A DNA stretch of 64,000 bases from Candidatus Rokuibacteriota bacterium (GTDB taxonomy: Bacteria > Methylomirabilota > Methylomirabilia > Rokubacteriales > CSP1-6), in NCBI GenBank assembly GCA_023248995.1, contig JAHFDN010000002.1, positions 109,821-173,820 on the forward strand, given 5' to 3'. Shown here piece after piece: positions 43,830 to 51,004 of the stretch. The translations under genes were made by a program, and so were the position numbers. The notes below the pieces were generated by a model. It saw only the letters and a program-made list of their open reading frames with translations, was not told the DNA's origin and searched no databases. Each line of letters starts with the position of its first letter. Position 1 is the first letter of the stretch.

Positions 43830-45863
43830 ATGCGGCCTCCCCTGGCATCTCGCCTGACGCCCTGGCTCCTCCTTGTGCTGGCGTTGGCCACCCTTGCCGC
43901 CCTGGCGGGATGGACGCTCCGCACGCGGGCCGAAGCACGACGGCAGGCAGCGACTGCCGCGCAGCGAAGCGCCTCGCAGGTTGTGCAGCTAGTCGCCAGA
44001 GATCAGGAGCGTCTCATCGAGAGCGCCCATCAACTCCTCCTGGGCTTGGCGCAGCGGGCCGAGGTCCAAACGCATAACGCCGCCGGCTGCACCCTGCTGT
44101 TCAGCGGTGTCCTGAAGACGTTCCCCCAGTACCTGGACCTGGTGGCCATCAAGCCCGACGGCGAAATCTTTTGCGAGGGCCGATCGCCCGAAGCTGCCGC
44201 CAGCTTTGTGGAACCGGCCGAGGTCCGTCGCAGCGTGGAAACAGGAGACGCCGTCCTCGGCCAGTACACGATCGATCGGGTCAGCGGCAAGGCAACGATC
44301 TCGCTTTCCGCTCCCTCGGTGGACGATGCGGGCGTGGTGCGCGCCGTCGTGGTGATAGGGCTGAATGTGACATGGCTCGCCCGGACCCTGATCGAGACGC
44401 CCCTAGGCGGGGCTTCGCTCGCGGTGGTTGATCGAAACGGAGTGATTGTGAGCCACCATCCTGAGCCGGAACGATGGGTCGGGAAACCGCTGGATGAGGC
44501 GATTAAGAAAGTGGTTCTAGCTCAGGGCGAAGGAGCGGCCGAGGGTTTCGGACTGGACGGTCTCGCGGCCGTCTTCGCGTTCGGTCCGCTCCTGCGCGAC
44601 GCGGAGCGCGCTGGTGATGCGACGGTGATCATCGCGCTGCCCCAGAAGACGGTTTTCCGTGAGGCCGATCAGCTGGTCAGAGCGCATCTCGTCGGACTGG
44701 GGCTCGTCGCGCTTTTGCTGCTGATCACAGCCGGCGTCGGGATTGATCTGCTGACCGTGCGGCGAGGCCATGGCCTCAGGCGAGCGGTACGACGTCCTGG
44801 TTTGGGCCATCCGAATGCGGGTGCCCGGCTGACGCCCGGGCGGGCCGCTCCCAGCGCGCTGGCGCCCGCTGCGGTCGGGGCGGGGACGCTCGATGAGCCA
44901 CAGCATACGGCCGGGGTGCTGGCCACTGCTGAGCCGCCGCCGCCAGCCGAGCCGGTTGGCGTGCCTTCCGTCGCAGACGCACGCGCCCCAGTGGACACCA
45001 CCAGCGAGGGGTACTGGGGGTTCCAGGAAGCGCCGTTTGAAAACTCGCCGAACCCGAAATTCCTATATCTGTCACCCGAGCATGCGGAGGCGCTCACCCG
45101 GTTGCGGTACGCGGTGACGCATCGCAGGGGTGCAGCCATGCTGACCGGCGAGTATGGCTGCGGCAAGACCACGCTTGTGCGCGCGCTGCTCCAGGGCCTG
45201 GAGCCCGAGCGGTACGAGGTGGGGCTTCTGGTCAATCCGTGGTGGAACGCCACGGACTTCCTCCGCGAGCTTCTCTACCAGATGGGGGTGGACACACCGG
45301 AAAATGGCAGGTTCGAGCTCATCCACATGCTCTACGACCTTTTCTATAAGAACTACAGGGCCGGCCGCGACAACGTCATCGTTGTGGATGAGGCACAGCT
45401 GATCGAGGATGAGGCAATTTTTGGGGAGCTGCGCCTCTTGCTGAACTTCCAGCTGGATGAGCGATTCCTGGTCACGCTCCTCCTCGTTGGCTCCCCGGAG
45501 CTCAGGGACAAGATCCGGCGCATGCCCCACCTGGATCAGCGGATCGCGGTTCGATACCATCTGACCACGCTGGACTATGAGCACACGGCGCAGTACATCG
45601 CGCATCGGGTCACGACGGCCGGCCAGCCCCGGCGCCTGTTCACCGATGAGGCCGTGAAGTTAATCTTCGCTCTCGCCCGTGGGACTCCGCGGGACATAAA
45701 CAATCTTTGCGACATGTTGCTCCTCGTCGGCTCCTCCAGGCAGCTCTTGGAGATTGACCGTGAAGTCATTCGACAGGTCACGAGCGAGGCGACTTGGTCG
45801 CCGCGGGGCTCAGTGATCCGCATTGACCGCGCGAGCAAACGGGCCCAAGACATTCCTCCTTGA
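43830..45863 (+). CDS. Membrane sensor (PDC/Cache-like) fused to ExeA-type AAA+ ATPase
   Basis: This 677-residue protein has three parts. Residues 1-310 form a sensor module: membrane helix 9-29, a periplasmic PDC/Cache-like region (SLAVVDRNGVIVSHHPEPERWVGKPL near 195-220), and a second helix about 285-308. A Pro/Ala-rich linker follows (310-390). Residues 395-660 are an ExeA/GspA-type AAA+ domain: YWGFQEAPFENSPNP, Walker A GEYGCGKTT (440-448), Walker B VIVVDEAQ (516-523), sensor-1 LLLVGSPEL. Such sensors usually precede GGDEF or kinase domains; fusion to an ExeA ATPase is unusual. Input and output are unknown. Confidence 0.85.
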   Translation: MRPPLASRLTPWLLLVLALATLAALAGWTLRTRAEARRQAATAAQRSASQVVQLVARDQERLIESAHQLLLGLAQRAEVQTHNAAGCTLLFSGVLKTFPQYLDLVAIKPDGEIFCEGRSPEAAASFVEPAEVRRSVETGDAVLGQYTIDRVSGKATISLSAPSVDDAGVVRAVVVIGLNVTWLARTLIETPLGGASLAVVDRNGVIVSHHPEPERWVGKPLDEAIKKVVLAQGEGAAEGFGLDGLAAVFAFGPLLRDAERAGDATVIIALPQKTVFREADQLVRAHLVGLGLVALLLLITAGVGIDLLTVRRGHGLRRAVRRPGLGHPNAGARLTPGRAAPSALAPAAVGAGTLDEPQHTAGVLATAEPPPPAEPVGVPSVADARAPVDTTSEGYWGFQEAPFENSPNPKFLYLSPEHAEALTRLRYAVTHRRGAAMLTGEYGCGKTTLVRALLQGLEPERYEVGLLVNPWWNATDFLRELLYQMGVDTPENGRFELIHMLYDLFYKNYRAGRDNVIVVDEAQLIEDEAIFGELRLLLNFQLDERFLVTLLLVGSPELRDKIRRMPHLDQRIAVRYHLTTLDYEHTAQYIAHRVTTAGQPRRLFTDEAVKLIFALARGTPRDINNLCDMLLLVGSSRQLLEIDREVIRQVTSEATWSPRGSVIRIDRASKRAQDIPP

Positions 45864-45880
45864 CCCTGGCTGGCGGTTTC

Positions 45881-46429
45881 TCACCCTTGTCCATTCTGTG
45901 GTCGCTCCGGGGGTCGCCACGTGAAGAACTCCCGGACCGGCGCCTGCCCCACGTCGGACGGAATGATCAACGGTACTATCAACCGGGCCGTGGAAAATCC
46001 CTGCGAGGCGCGGCAGACGAAGCTGTAGAAGAGGATTGGCCGTCTCAGGATATGCTCGCCATTCACCAGGATATCCAGGACGATGTGCAGGAGCGCTCCC
46101 AACAGGTAGCCCAGGAGCGCCGGATGAGGCCAGGCCAAGGCTAGGAGGGCCAGGAAACCCATCAGTTCCCAGGAATGGAGGGGAAGCACGGTCAACCGGT
46201 TGCGATGGGTGAAGTAGTAGCGCAGAAAAGTGGTCGGGCTGGGCCGGCGCCACTGTCTTTCAAAGATCAGGTAGTCGAGGTAGTGATCCCCGTCAATCAG
46301 AAATGCGCCCGTGAAACACCCCGCCGCCAGTTCCACCGAGCCCGTGACCATGTAGCCCGCGCCACTGAGGGCGAGAGCCGTGGCGAGATGCCCTCCGGGC
46401 CTCACGCCCGCCTCAGCAAGCGGTTCCAT
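45881..46429 (-). CDS. Predicted membrane-bound metal-dependent hydrolase (YdjM/DUF457-like)
   Basis: This 182-residue protein has several membrane helices and conserved polar residues typical of the YdjM-type family: LIDGDHYLDYLIF, THRNRLTVLPLHSWE and HIVLDILVNGEH, supplying His and Asp metal ligands. It is convergent with the sensor-ATPase gene, with only 17 bp between the stops. Function in the cell is unknown. An internal start would shorten it by a few residues; the first ATG is used. Confidence 0.72.
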   Translation of the reverse strand: MEPLAEAGVRPGGHLATALALSGAGYMVTGSVELAAGCFTGAFLIDGDHYLDYLIFERQWRRPSPTTFLRYYFTHRNRLTVLPLHSWELMGFLALLALAWPHPALLGYLLGALLHIVLDILVNGEHILRRPILFYSFVCRASQGFSTARLIVPLIIPSDVGQAPVREFFTWRPPERPQNGQG

Positions 46430-46509
46430 TCCGTCATGATCCTAGGCTAGCCCTAGGCCCCGGGCGGGGTCAAGAATACCCAGTGAGCGGCGCGCGGCGC
46501 CCGTTCCCC

Positions 46510-46538
46510 TTGACCCCCGGTGGTCGCTCACGTAGAAT
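46510..46538 (+). promoter_or_regulatory. Sigma-70-type promoter for the gene at 46660
   Basis: TTGACC (46510-46515) and TAGAAT (46533-46538) with 17-bp spacing, about 120 bases upstream of the small-protein ATG. The long leader between them holds no recognised RNA motif. Confidence 0.65.
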
Positions 46539-46659
46539 CCCGCCGTCTGCCGGTTCCCGGATCGCGGCAGGCGGGGGCGGCGACGTGGTCGAAGGCTATG
46601 CGGCCCGGGCGGCGCTCGCCCGGGGAGGCGACCCTCTGGGTGGGAGGAGGTGAGGGATC

Positions 46660-46917
46660 ATGAGGACATTTCTGCTGGCTTTTGTGTTGGTGGGCCTGGT
46701 GGCGGGGCCAGCGCTGGCCTTTCAGTGCCCGCTGTTGATCAAGCAGATCAACGACGCGGTGGACAACCGCATGGCCGGCGCAGACGCTGCCGGTTCCAAG
46801 GCGCGGAAGCTGGCCGCCGAGGCGGAGGCGCTCCACAAGGAGGGCAAGCACGCCGAGGCGGTGGCGAAGGCCGAAGAGGCGGCGCAGGTGATCCGTTTGG
46901 ATCTGAAGAAGAAGTAG
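46660..46917 (+). CDS. Small secreted helical protein, unknown function
   Basis: This 85-residue protein has a clear signal peptide (1-20, ending GPALA) and then a helical, Ala/Lys/Glu-rich mature part (SKARKLAAEAEALHKEGKHAEAVAKAEEAAQVI) that ends KKK. It has its own promoter, a strong GGGAGGAGGTGA ribosome site and a downstream hairpin, so it is probably a well expressed monocistronic gene. No family recognised; a periplasmic coiled helix is the most one can say. Confidence 0.75.
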   Translation: MRTFLLAFVLVGLVAGPALAFQCPLLIKQINDAVDNRMAGADAAGSKARKLAAEAEALHKEGKHAEAVAKAEEAAQVIRLDLKKK

Positions 46918-46929
46918 GCTGCTCGCTCC

Positions 46930-46963
46930 GGGGTGGATGGGTGCCCGCCCATCCACCCCCTTC
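46930..46963 (+). terminator. Strong hairpin after the small secreted protein gene
   Basis: A perfect 12-bp stem GGGGTGGATGGG/CCCATCCACCCC (46930-46941, 46948-46959) with a 6-base loop follows the stop by 12 bases. The tail is CTT rather than a long T-run, so termination may be partial. Confidence 0.6.
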
Positions 46964-47005
46964 GACGCGCATGGCCGTGGAACTTCCTGAGCCAGTAGGT
47001 CTGTG

Positions 47006-47034
47006 TTGACAGGCGCCGGTTCTCGTCCTAGACT
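47006..47034 (+). promoter_or_regulatory. Sigma-70-type promoter for the gene at 47059
   Basis: Perfect TTGACA (47006-47011) and TAGACT (47029-47034) with 17-bp spacing, 24 bases before the ATG. Confidence 0.75.
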
Positions 47035-47058
47035 GCTCCCGAGCGGGAAAGGACAGCG

Positions 47059-47292
47059 ATGACTCGGTTACTGCTCATCGTGGCGAAGGACCAGCCCGAC
47101 CTCCTGGAATATTGGAAGCGGTGGTTTTCGGGGCTGCCGACTCTGGAGGTGGTCCTCGACCGGCGCCAAGGAGACCGGCGACAGCGTCCGGAGATGGCGG
47201 AGCCGGGCCAGCGCCAGGGGGACCGCCGCCAGCGGCCCATTGACGGCGAGCTCCGGACCACCGGGTTCGACATTGTCCGCTCCTCCGCTTAG
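47059..47292 (+). CDS. Small DRRxGDRR-motif protein, unknown function
   Basis: This 77-residue protein has a hydrophobic start RLLLIVAKDQPDLLEYWKRW, resembling the first strand and helix of a receiver fold, then VEVVLDRRQGDRRQR and a second QGDRRQRP, and ends ELRTTGFDIVRSSA. A clear paralogue is encoded on the minus strand at 62700-62930, with the same length and motif order, which shows this is a real family. It has a strong promoter and a GGAAAGGA ribosome site. Function unknown. Confidence 0.8.
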   Translation: MTRLLLIVAKDQPDLLEYWKRWFSGLPTLEVVLDRRQGDRRQRPEMAEPGQRQGDRRQRPIDGELRTTGFDIVRSSA

Positions 47293-47353
47293 CCCATCCG
47301 GAGCTTTCCCGGCACCGCGCTCCGCTCTCTGAATTCCTCGAAGGGGATCTACT

Positions 47354-47782
47354 GTGCGAGGTGTGCGCGCGCGGCGGCTCTTCCCAGCGGCGACGGTTCT
47401 GCTGGTGCTCCCGCTCCTCGGATGTAGCGGCGATGGAGGCTCGAGTCCCCAGCCGCCCAGCCGCACCGAATCTCCCGCGCCGCCGTCGGCGCCCGGAACG
47501 GTGGACGCCGCCGCCCTCTACACACAGCTCTGCGCGGCGTGTCACGGGCCCGAGGGCAAGGGCAACGGGCCGGGGGCGGCCGCGCTCCCCGTGAAGCCGG
47601 CGGATCACACGAACGCGGCCGTCATGGAGAAGATCTCCGACGCGGAGCTGTTCAAGGCGATCAAGGAAGGCGGGGCGGCGGTGGGGAAGTCCCCGGCGAT
47701 GCCGCCCTGGGGCACCACGCTCAGGGACGAGCAGATGCGGGCTCTCGTCGTCTACGTGCGAAGCCTCTCGCGGCGGCGCTAG
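47354..47782 (+). CDS. Mono-heme c-type cytochrome lipoprotein
   Basis: This 142-residue protein has a lipoprotein signal (LLVLPLLGC, cysteine about residue 24), a Ser/Pro linker, and a class I cytochrome c domain: CAACH heme attachment near residue 60, the distal methionine likely in PAMPPWG, and C-terminal RALVVYVRSLS. It would carry electrons at the outer face of the inner membrane or in the periplasm. No oxidase or reductase partner lies nearby. GTG start after GAAGGGGA. Confidence 0.88.
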   Translation: MRGVRARRLFPAATVLLVLPLLGCSGDGGSSPQPPSRTESPAPPSAPGTVDAAALYTQLCAACHGPEGKGNGPGAAALPVKPADHTNAAVMEKISDAELFKAIKEGGAAVGKSPAMPPWGTTLRDEQMRALVVYVRSLSRRR

Positions 47783-47793
47783 GCGCGCTTTCC

Positions 47794-47822
47794 TTGACTC
47801 CGTCGGAGCGATCTCCTAGCAT
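47794..47822 (+). promoter_or_regulatory. Sigma-70-type promoter for the gene at 47829
   Basis: TTGACT (47794-47799) and TAGCAT (47817-47822) with 17-bp spacing. The GTG start codon is 6 bases after the -10 box, which places it at the expected transcription start (leaderless). Confidence 0.7.
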
Positions 47823-47828
47823 GAACCT

Positions 47829-48023
47829 GTGGACGGTGTTCTCGCGCTTCCGCCGGTTGTGCTCGGCGGGGCAGCGGTCGTGCTGGCGATCGGGGTTCTC
47901 TACGGCTGGCGGACTTACCAGCGATGTCCGCACTGCGGTCGCCTGGTGCGCCGCGCCTACCGCGGGTGGCTCCGCTGTGGCGGCTGCGGCCGCCAGTATC
48001 GCCGGGGGTTGAAGTTCCAATGA
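47829..48023 (+). CDS. Small membrane protein with zinc-ribbon motif
   Basis: This 64-residue protein has one membrane helix (about 8-26), then a four-cysteine zinc ribbon CPHCGRLV...CGGCGRQY (about 33-58) and a basic tail. No enzyme domain. Promoter geometry suggests a leaderless mRNA starting at the GTG. The bactofilin gene follows 10 bases later, so the two may be co-transcribed. Function unknown. Confidence 0.72.
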   Translation: MDGVLALPPVVLGGAAVVLAIGVLYGWRTYQRCPHCGRLVRRAYRGWLRCGGCGRQYRRGLKFQ

Positions 48024-48033
48024 GGGGGTGCCG

Positions 48034-48489
48034 ATGAATCCTTTCTCCGTTCTCCAGCGCTTCCTCGGTTTCGGCGACGACGCGTCGTCCCCCGAAGGGC
48101 ACCCGCGCCAGGTCGTGGCGCGGGGCGGGCTCATCGGCCAGGGCCTCGAGCTGAGGGGCGAGGTGAGCGGCGAAGGCGATTTCCAGATCCTGGGGAAATT
48201 CGAAGGGGAGATCTCGCTCATGGGGACGGTTCACGTGGCCGAAGGGGCGGAGGTGGACGCCAACATCAACGCCACCGCCATCGTGATCGGCGGCGGCGTC
48301 CGCGGCAATCTCTCGGCCGCGACGCGCGTCGAGATCCTGCCCACCGGGACGCTCACGGGCACGCTCAAGAGCGGAAGCTTCACCGCCGCCGATGGCGCTA
48401 CCGTGAAGGGGGAGATCTGGGTGGCGCGCGCGCCCCACCCCGTGCCGTCGCTCGCGGATTCTGCCGCCCCCGCCGTGCCCGTGCGGTAG
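48034..48489 (+). CDS. Bactofilin (polymer-forming cytoskeletal protein)
   Basis: Bactofilins polymerise without nucleotide and scaffold cell-envelope machinery. The 151 residues include the right-handed beta-helix repeats: GLIGQGLELRGEVSGEGDFQILGKFEGEI, GTVHVAEGAEVDANI, GGGVRGNLSAATRVEILPTGTLTGTL. The short flexible tails are usual. ATG at 48034 follows GAGGGGG; a GTG two codons earlier overlaps that ribosome site. The TPR gene follows by 3 bp. Confidence 0.92.
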   Translation: MNPFSVLQRFLGFGDDASSPEGHPRQVVARGGLIGQGLELRGEVSGEGDFQILGKFEGEISLMGTVHVAEGAEVDANINATAIVIGGGVRGNLSAATRVEILPTGTLTGTLKSGSFTAADGATVKGEIWVARAPHPVPSLADSAAPAVPVR

Positions 48490-48492
48490 GGG

Positions 48493-49152
48493 ATGACCCT
48501 TCCGGGCTGGGAGACCTTTCGCGAGGCCAACCCGTGGCGCCGGGCCCTGGCCCTGGGCGTGGGGCTCCTGGTCCTCCTGGGTCTGGGCTTCGGGGCCTGG
48601 GGCTGGTACTCGGTCGTTCAGGCACGGGGGGCGCAGGTGCTCCTCGAGGCGGGCGCGCTCGCTGAGAAGGCCCTCCTGGCGAAGCCCGCCGACGTCGCCC
48701 AGTGGGAGGCCGCGATCCGGACCCTCGAAGAGGCGACCCTGCGGCATCCCTCGAACCGCCTGACTCCGTCGGCTCTCTACCATCTGGGGAATCTCCGCTA
48801 CCAGGTCAAATCCTACGAGGCCGCCCGCGCCGCCTACGCGCTGGCCCTGACGAAGGGCGCCCCGGCCAGTCTCGCCGACCTGAGTCGCCTCGGGATCGGC
48901 TACACGTGGGAGGCTGAGGGGAAGTACGCCGAGGCCCTCCAAGCCTACCAGGCGGCGCTCCTGGGGCTCGGGACCACCGACTTCCTCTACGAGGACATCC
49001 TGCTGGCGATGGCGCGGGCTCAGGAGCTTCTCGGCAAGCCCGAGCAGGCCCGGGAGACTTATCGCCGCATCCTCCGGGAGAATCCCAGCACCCAGCGCGC
49101 CGACGACATCCGCTGGCGCCTGGCAAGCCTCGACAAGCCCGCTCGCCCGTAG
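48493..49152 (+). CDS. Membrane-anchored tetratricopeptide repeat protein
   Basis: This 219-residue protein has one membrane helix (about 16-38), then TPR units including TPSALYHLGNLRYQVKSYEAARAAYALAL, EGKYAEALQAYQAALLGLG and GKPEQARETYRRILRENPS. It resembles the YfgM/TolA-binding type of periplasmic TPR proteins. Directly downstream of the bactofilin, it may form part of an envelope scaffold; that is inference from position. Confidence 0.82.
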   Translation: MTLPGWETFREANPWRRALALGVGLLVLLGLGFGAWGWYSVVQARGAQVLLEAGALAEKALLAKPADVAQWEAAIRTLEEATLRHPSNRLTPSALYHLGNLRYQVKSYEAARAAYALALTKGAPASLADLSRLGIGYTWEAEGKYAEALQAYQAALLGLGTTDFLYEDILLAMARAQELLGKPEQARETYRRILRENPSTQRADDIRWRLASLDKPARP

Positions 49153-49223
49153 AGCTCCGGCTGGGACTTAAAGCGATGCTTGAGGCGGCCTTCGTTAGCG
49201 GCCTGGGGCAATGTCTGATAAGA

Positions 49224-49322
49224 GGGATTATGTTAACCTGCGGTCAACATAACCCCACCCCGACATAATCCCCGGGCATAACCCCCGACCATAATCCCCG
49301 GACAATACCCCCGACGATAATC
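49224..49322. repeat. 13-bp tandem repeat array with inverted unit, between convergent genes
   Basis: Units of the form CATAAYCCCCSG start at 49264, 49277, 49290, 49303 and 49316, an exact 13-bp period, with the last two units degenerate and a further unit at 49248. An inverted unit GGGATTATG lies at 49224-49232. Around it is a 25-bp imperfect palindrome, TTATGTTAACC-TGC-GGTCAACATAA (49228-49252). The array lies between the convergent ends of the TPR gene and the gene at 49360. It is AT-richer than the surroundings. Confidence 0.85.
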
Positions 49323-49359
49323 GGCGGTGGCCCCCCACCCGGGCGGGACAGGCTCTGGG

Positions 49360-50040
49360 CTACTGGATGGTGGCGGTCAGGATGATCGTGGTCTCGCTTC
49401 CGGCCTGGCGCCCCCGGAAGCCGAGAATCTGGCGGGTGAGCTCGTGGAGCTGGGATGTGCTCCCTCCCACGACGAGCGGGCGGCCGCTCGGGACCACGAC
49501 CTCCGTGGAGGCCTCGGTGAACTCGATCGTCCCGGAGCGGTCGGGGCTGAAGAAGCTGATCCTTGGCGTGAGGCGCACCCGCACCTGGTTACCGGACAGG
49601 ATGCTCGCCGCCACCTTGAGGGAGGTGCCGACCTCCCTGAACTCGACGCCCGTGGCCACATACCCCGCGCCGGTGGCGTAATCCCGGTAAAAGGTCACCT
49701 GGGGGTAGGGGACCTGGGTCGCCACCGTCATCGCCGCCTCGCCCCCGTCCCGCACGATGGTGAAGATGCCCGTGGATTGCTGGGTGCGGGTTTCCCGGCT
49801 GTCCGCCCCGAGGCGCCCCGACGAGCGCGCGCTCCCCTTCTCGGTGATGACGACCCGGCCGCCCCCCTGCACCGCGTCCCGGCTCTGGATCCCCGACTGG
49901 CGAAATTCGATCGAGACCTTGACGCGCTTCCCCTCCTGGGCGCCGGCTCCTCCGGCCCACGGGAGCAGGAGCAGGGCCATTGCCAGGACCGCGAGGCCGA
50001 CCGCGCGGCGCCGGCCCTTCACCTCGCCCAGGTCGGTCAT
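49360..50040 (-). CDS. Secreted protein with secretin-like (type II/III secretion) C-terminal region
   Basis: This 226-residue protein has a signal peptide (about 10-35, ending GAGA) and a mature part rich in beta strands: VKVSIEFRQSG, GVEFREVGTSLKVAASI, VRVRLTPRISF and a final PLVVGGSTSQLHELTRQILG, segments resembling the pore domain of secretins but without the N-domains or full length (400+ aa). It is probably a secretin-related outer-membrane or periplasmic protein. ATG overlaps the end of the next upstream gene by 4 bp. Confidence 0.6.
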   Translation of the reverse strand: MTDLGEVKGRRRAVGLAVLAMALLLLPWAGGAGAQEGKRVKVSIEFRQSGIQSRDAVQGGGRVVITEKGSARSSGRLGADSRETRTQQSTGIFTIVRDGGEAAMTVATQVPYPQVTFYRDYATGAGYVATGVEFREVGTSLKVAASILSGNQVRVRLTPRISFFSPDRSGTIEFTEASTEVVVPSGRPLVVGGSTSQLHELTRQILGFRGRQAGSETTIILTATIQ

Positions 50041-50756
50041 GCGAGGCCGTAGTCGCGGCGGAGCCGGGCGATCTCCTCGGCGATCAGGCGCTCCGCGACC
50101 TCTGGGACCACCTCGCGCGCCACGTCGTTGACCGCCTGTTCCACGACCTTCCGCACCTGATCCTGGATCTCCTGGCGGATCATCTCCGCCCCCTCGGCGG
50201 CGAAGAACTCCTGGGCCCGCTCGCGGAAACGCAGCTCCTGCTCCTCCAGGAGGCGGGAGAGCTGGGCCTCGACGCGCGCGGTCACCCGTTCGACCAGGTC
50301 GGTGAGCGGTCTCAGGAGCGACTCCGTCGACCGCGGCCCGGGCGCCTCCGGCGCGGCGACGCTGGCCGGCGCCACGGGCTCGGCCAGCCCGAGGGCCTGT
50401 TTGATGGCGTGGAAGATGCGCGCGGAATCCCAGTGATCGAGCTCGATGCTCCCGTCTGCGGGGACGCCCGGGGGGGCCTTCCGCTCGCCGTGGAGCAGGA
50501 ACAGGACCGGCAGGTGCTTGAACTGCGAGGCGCCCTTTAGCGTTCTGGCGACGTCCACGCCCGTGACCCCTGAGCCTGGCAGGTCGGGGTTGATCAGCAC
50601 GATGTGCACGTGGGCGTCCCGGACGGTCCGCAGCACCTGAAAGCTCGAGTCGACGGAGAGCATCTCCCACCCCTCGTCCCGCACGAGCGGCTCGAGGAGC
50701 GCGCGGCTCGCCGCGTCCGTGTCGGCCACCAGGAGGCGCCGCGGCGTCTCGCCCAT
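50037..50756 (-). CDS. Pseudo-receiver protein with C-terminal coiled helices
   Basis: This 239-residue protein has an N-terminal receiver-like fold (RRLLVADTDAASRALLEPLVRDEGW, VLINPDLPGSGVTGVDVA). At the phosphoacceptor position, four residues before the LP proline, there is Asn (NPDLP) instead of Asp, so it probably cannot be phosphorylated. An Ala/Pro linker follows, then a long charged helical region (about 150-239: ERVTARVEAQLSRLLEEQEL, EVVPEVAERLIAEEI). ATG at 50756 has GGAGG seven bases upstream. Function unknown. Confidence 0.75.
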   Translation of the reverse strand: MGETPRRLLVADTDAASRALLEPLVRDEGWEMLSVDSSFQVLRTVRDAHVHIVLINPDLPGSGVTGVDVARTLKGASQFKHLPVLFLLHGERKAPPGVPADGSIELDHWDSARIFHAIKQALGLAEPVAPASVAAPEAPGPRSTESLLRPLTDLVERVTARVEAQLSRLLEEQELRFRERAQEFFAAEGAEMIRQEIQDQVRKVVEQAVNDVAREVVPEVAERLIAEEIARLRRDYGLA

Positions 50757-51004
50757 CACCGGACCTCCACCGACGTCACCAGCCACTGCTGCCGCGCGAC
50801 AAACCGGGCCACGCTTTCGAGGAGACGCGGCTCCGTCTGGGCGTCCAGGCTGATCCGGTCGGGACGAATGTGGCGGACCTCCGGGTAGGACACCAGCACC
50901 TTCCGGATCGTCCGGAGCCGCGCGTCCCCTCCCAGGAGCCCCTTCCCTTCCGGCGCGCCCCAGCCCGGCTGGAACACGACCCAGATCGCCCGATAGGCGC
51001 TCAT
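50756..51004 (-). CDS. Small conserved-looking protein, unknown function
   Basis: This 82-residue protein (AYRAIWVVFQPGWGAPEGKGLLG ... RHIRPDRISLDAQTEP ... QWLVTSVEVR) is not recognised. It overlaps the glycosyltransferase upstream and the pseudo-receiver gene downstream by a few bases, so it is very likely translated as part of the operon. No signal peptide or membrane helix seen. Confidence 0.65.
   Translation of the reverse strand: MSAYRAIWVVFQPGWGAPEGKGLLGGDARLRTIRKVLVSYPEVRHIRPDRISLDAQTEPRLLESVARFVARQQWLVTSVEVR

Noticed and set aside
49248..49322. CRISPR array
   Set aside because: The 13-bp units are contiguous, with no unique spacers of 30-40 bp and no cas genes.
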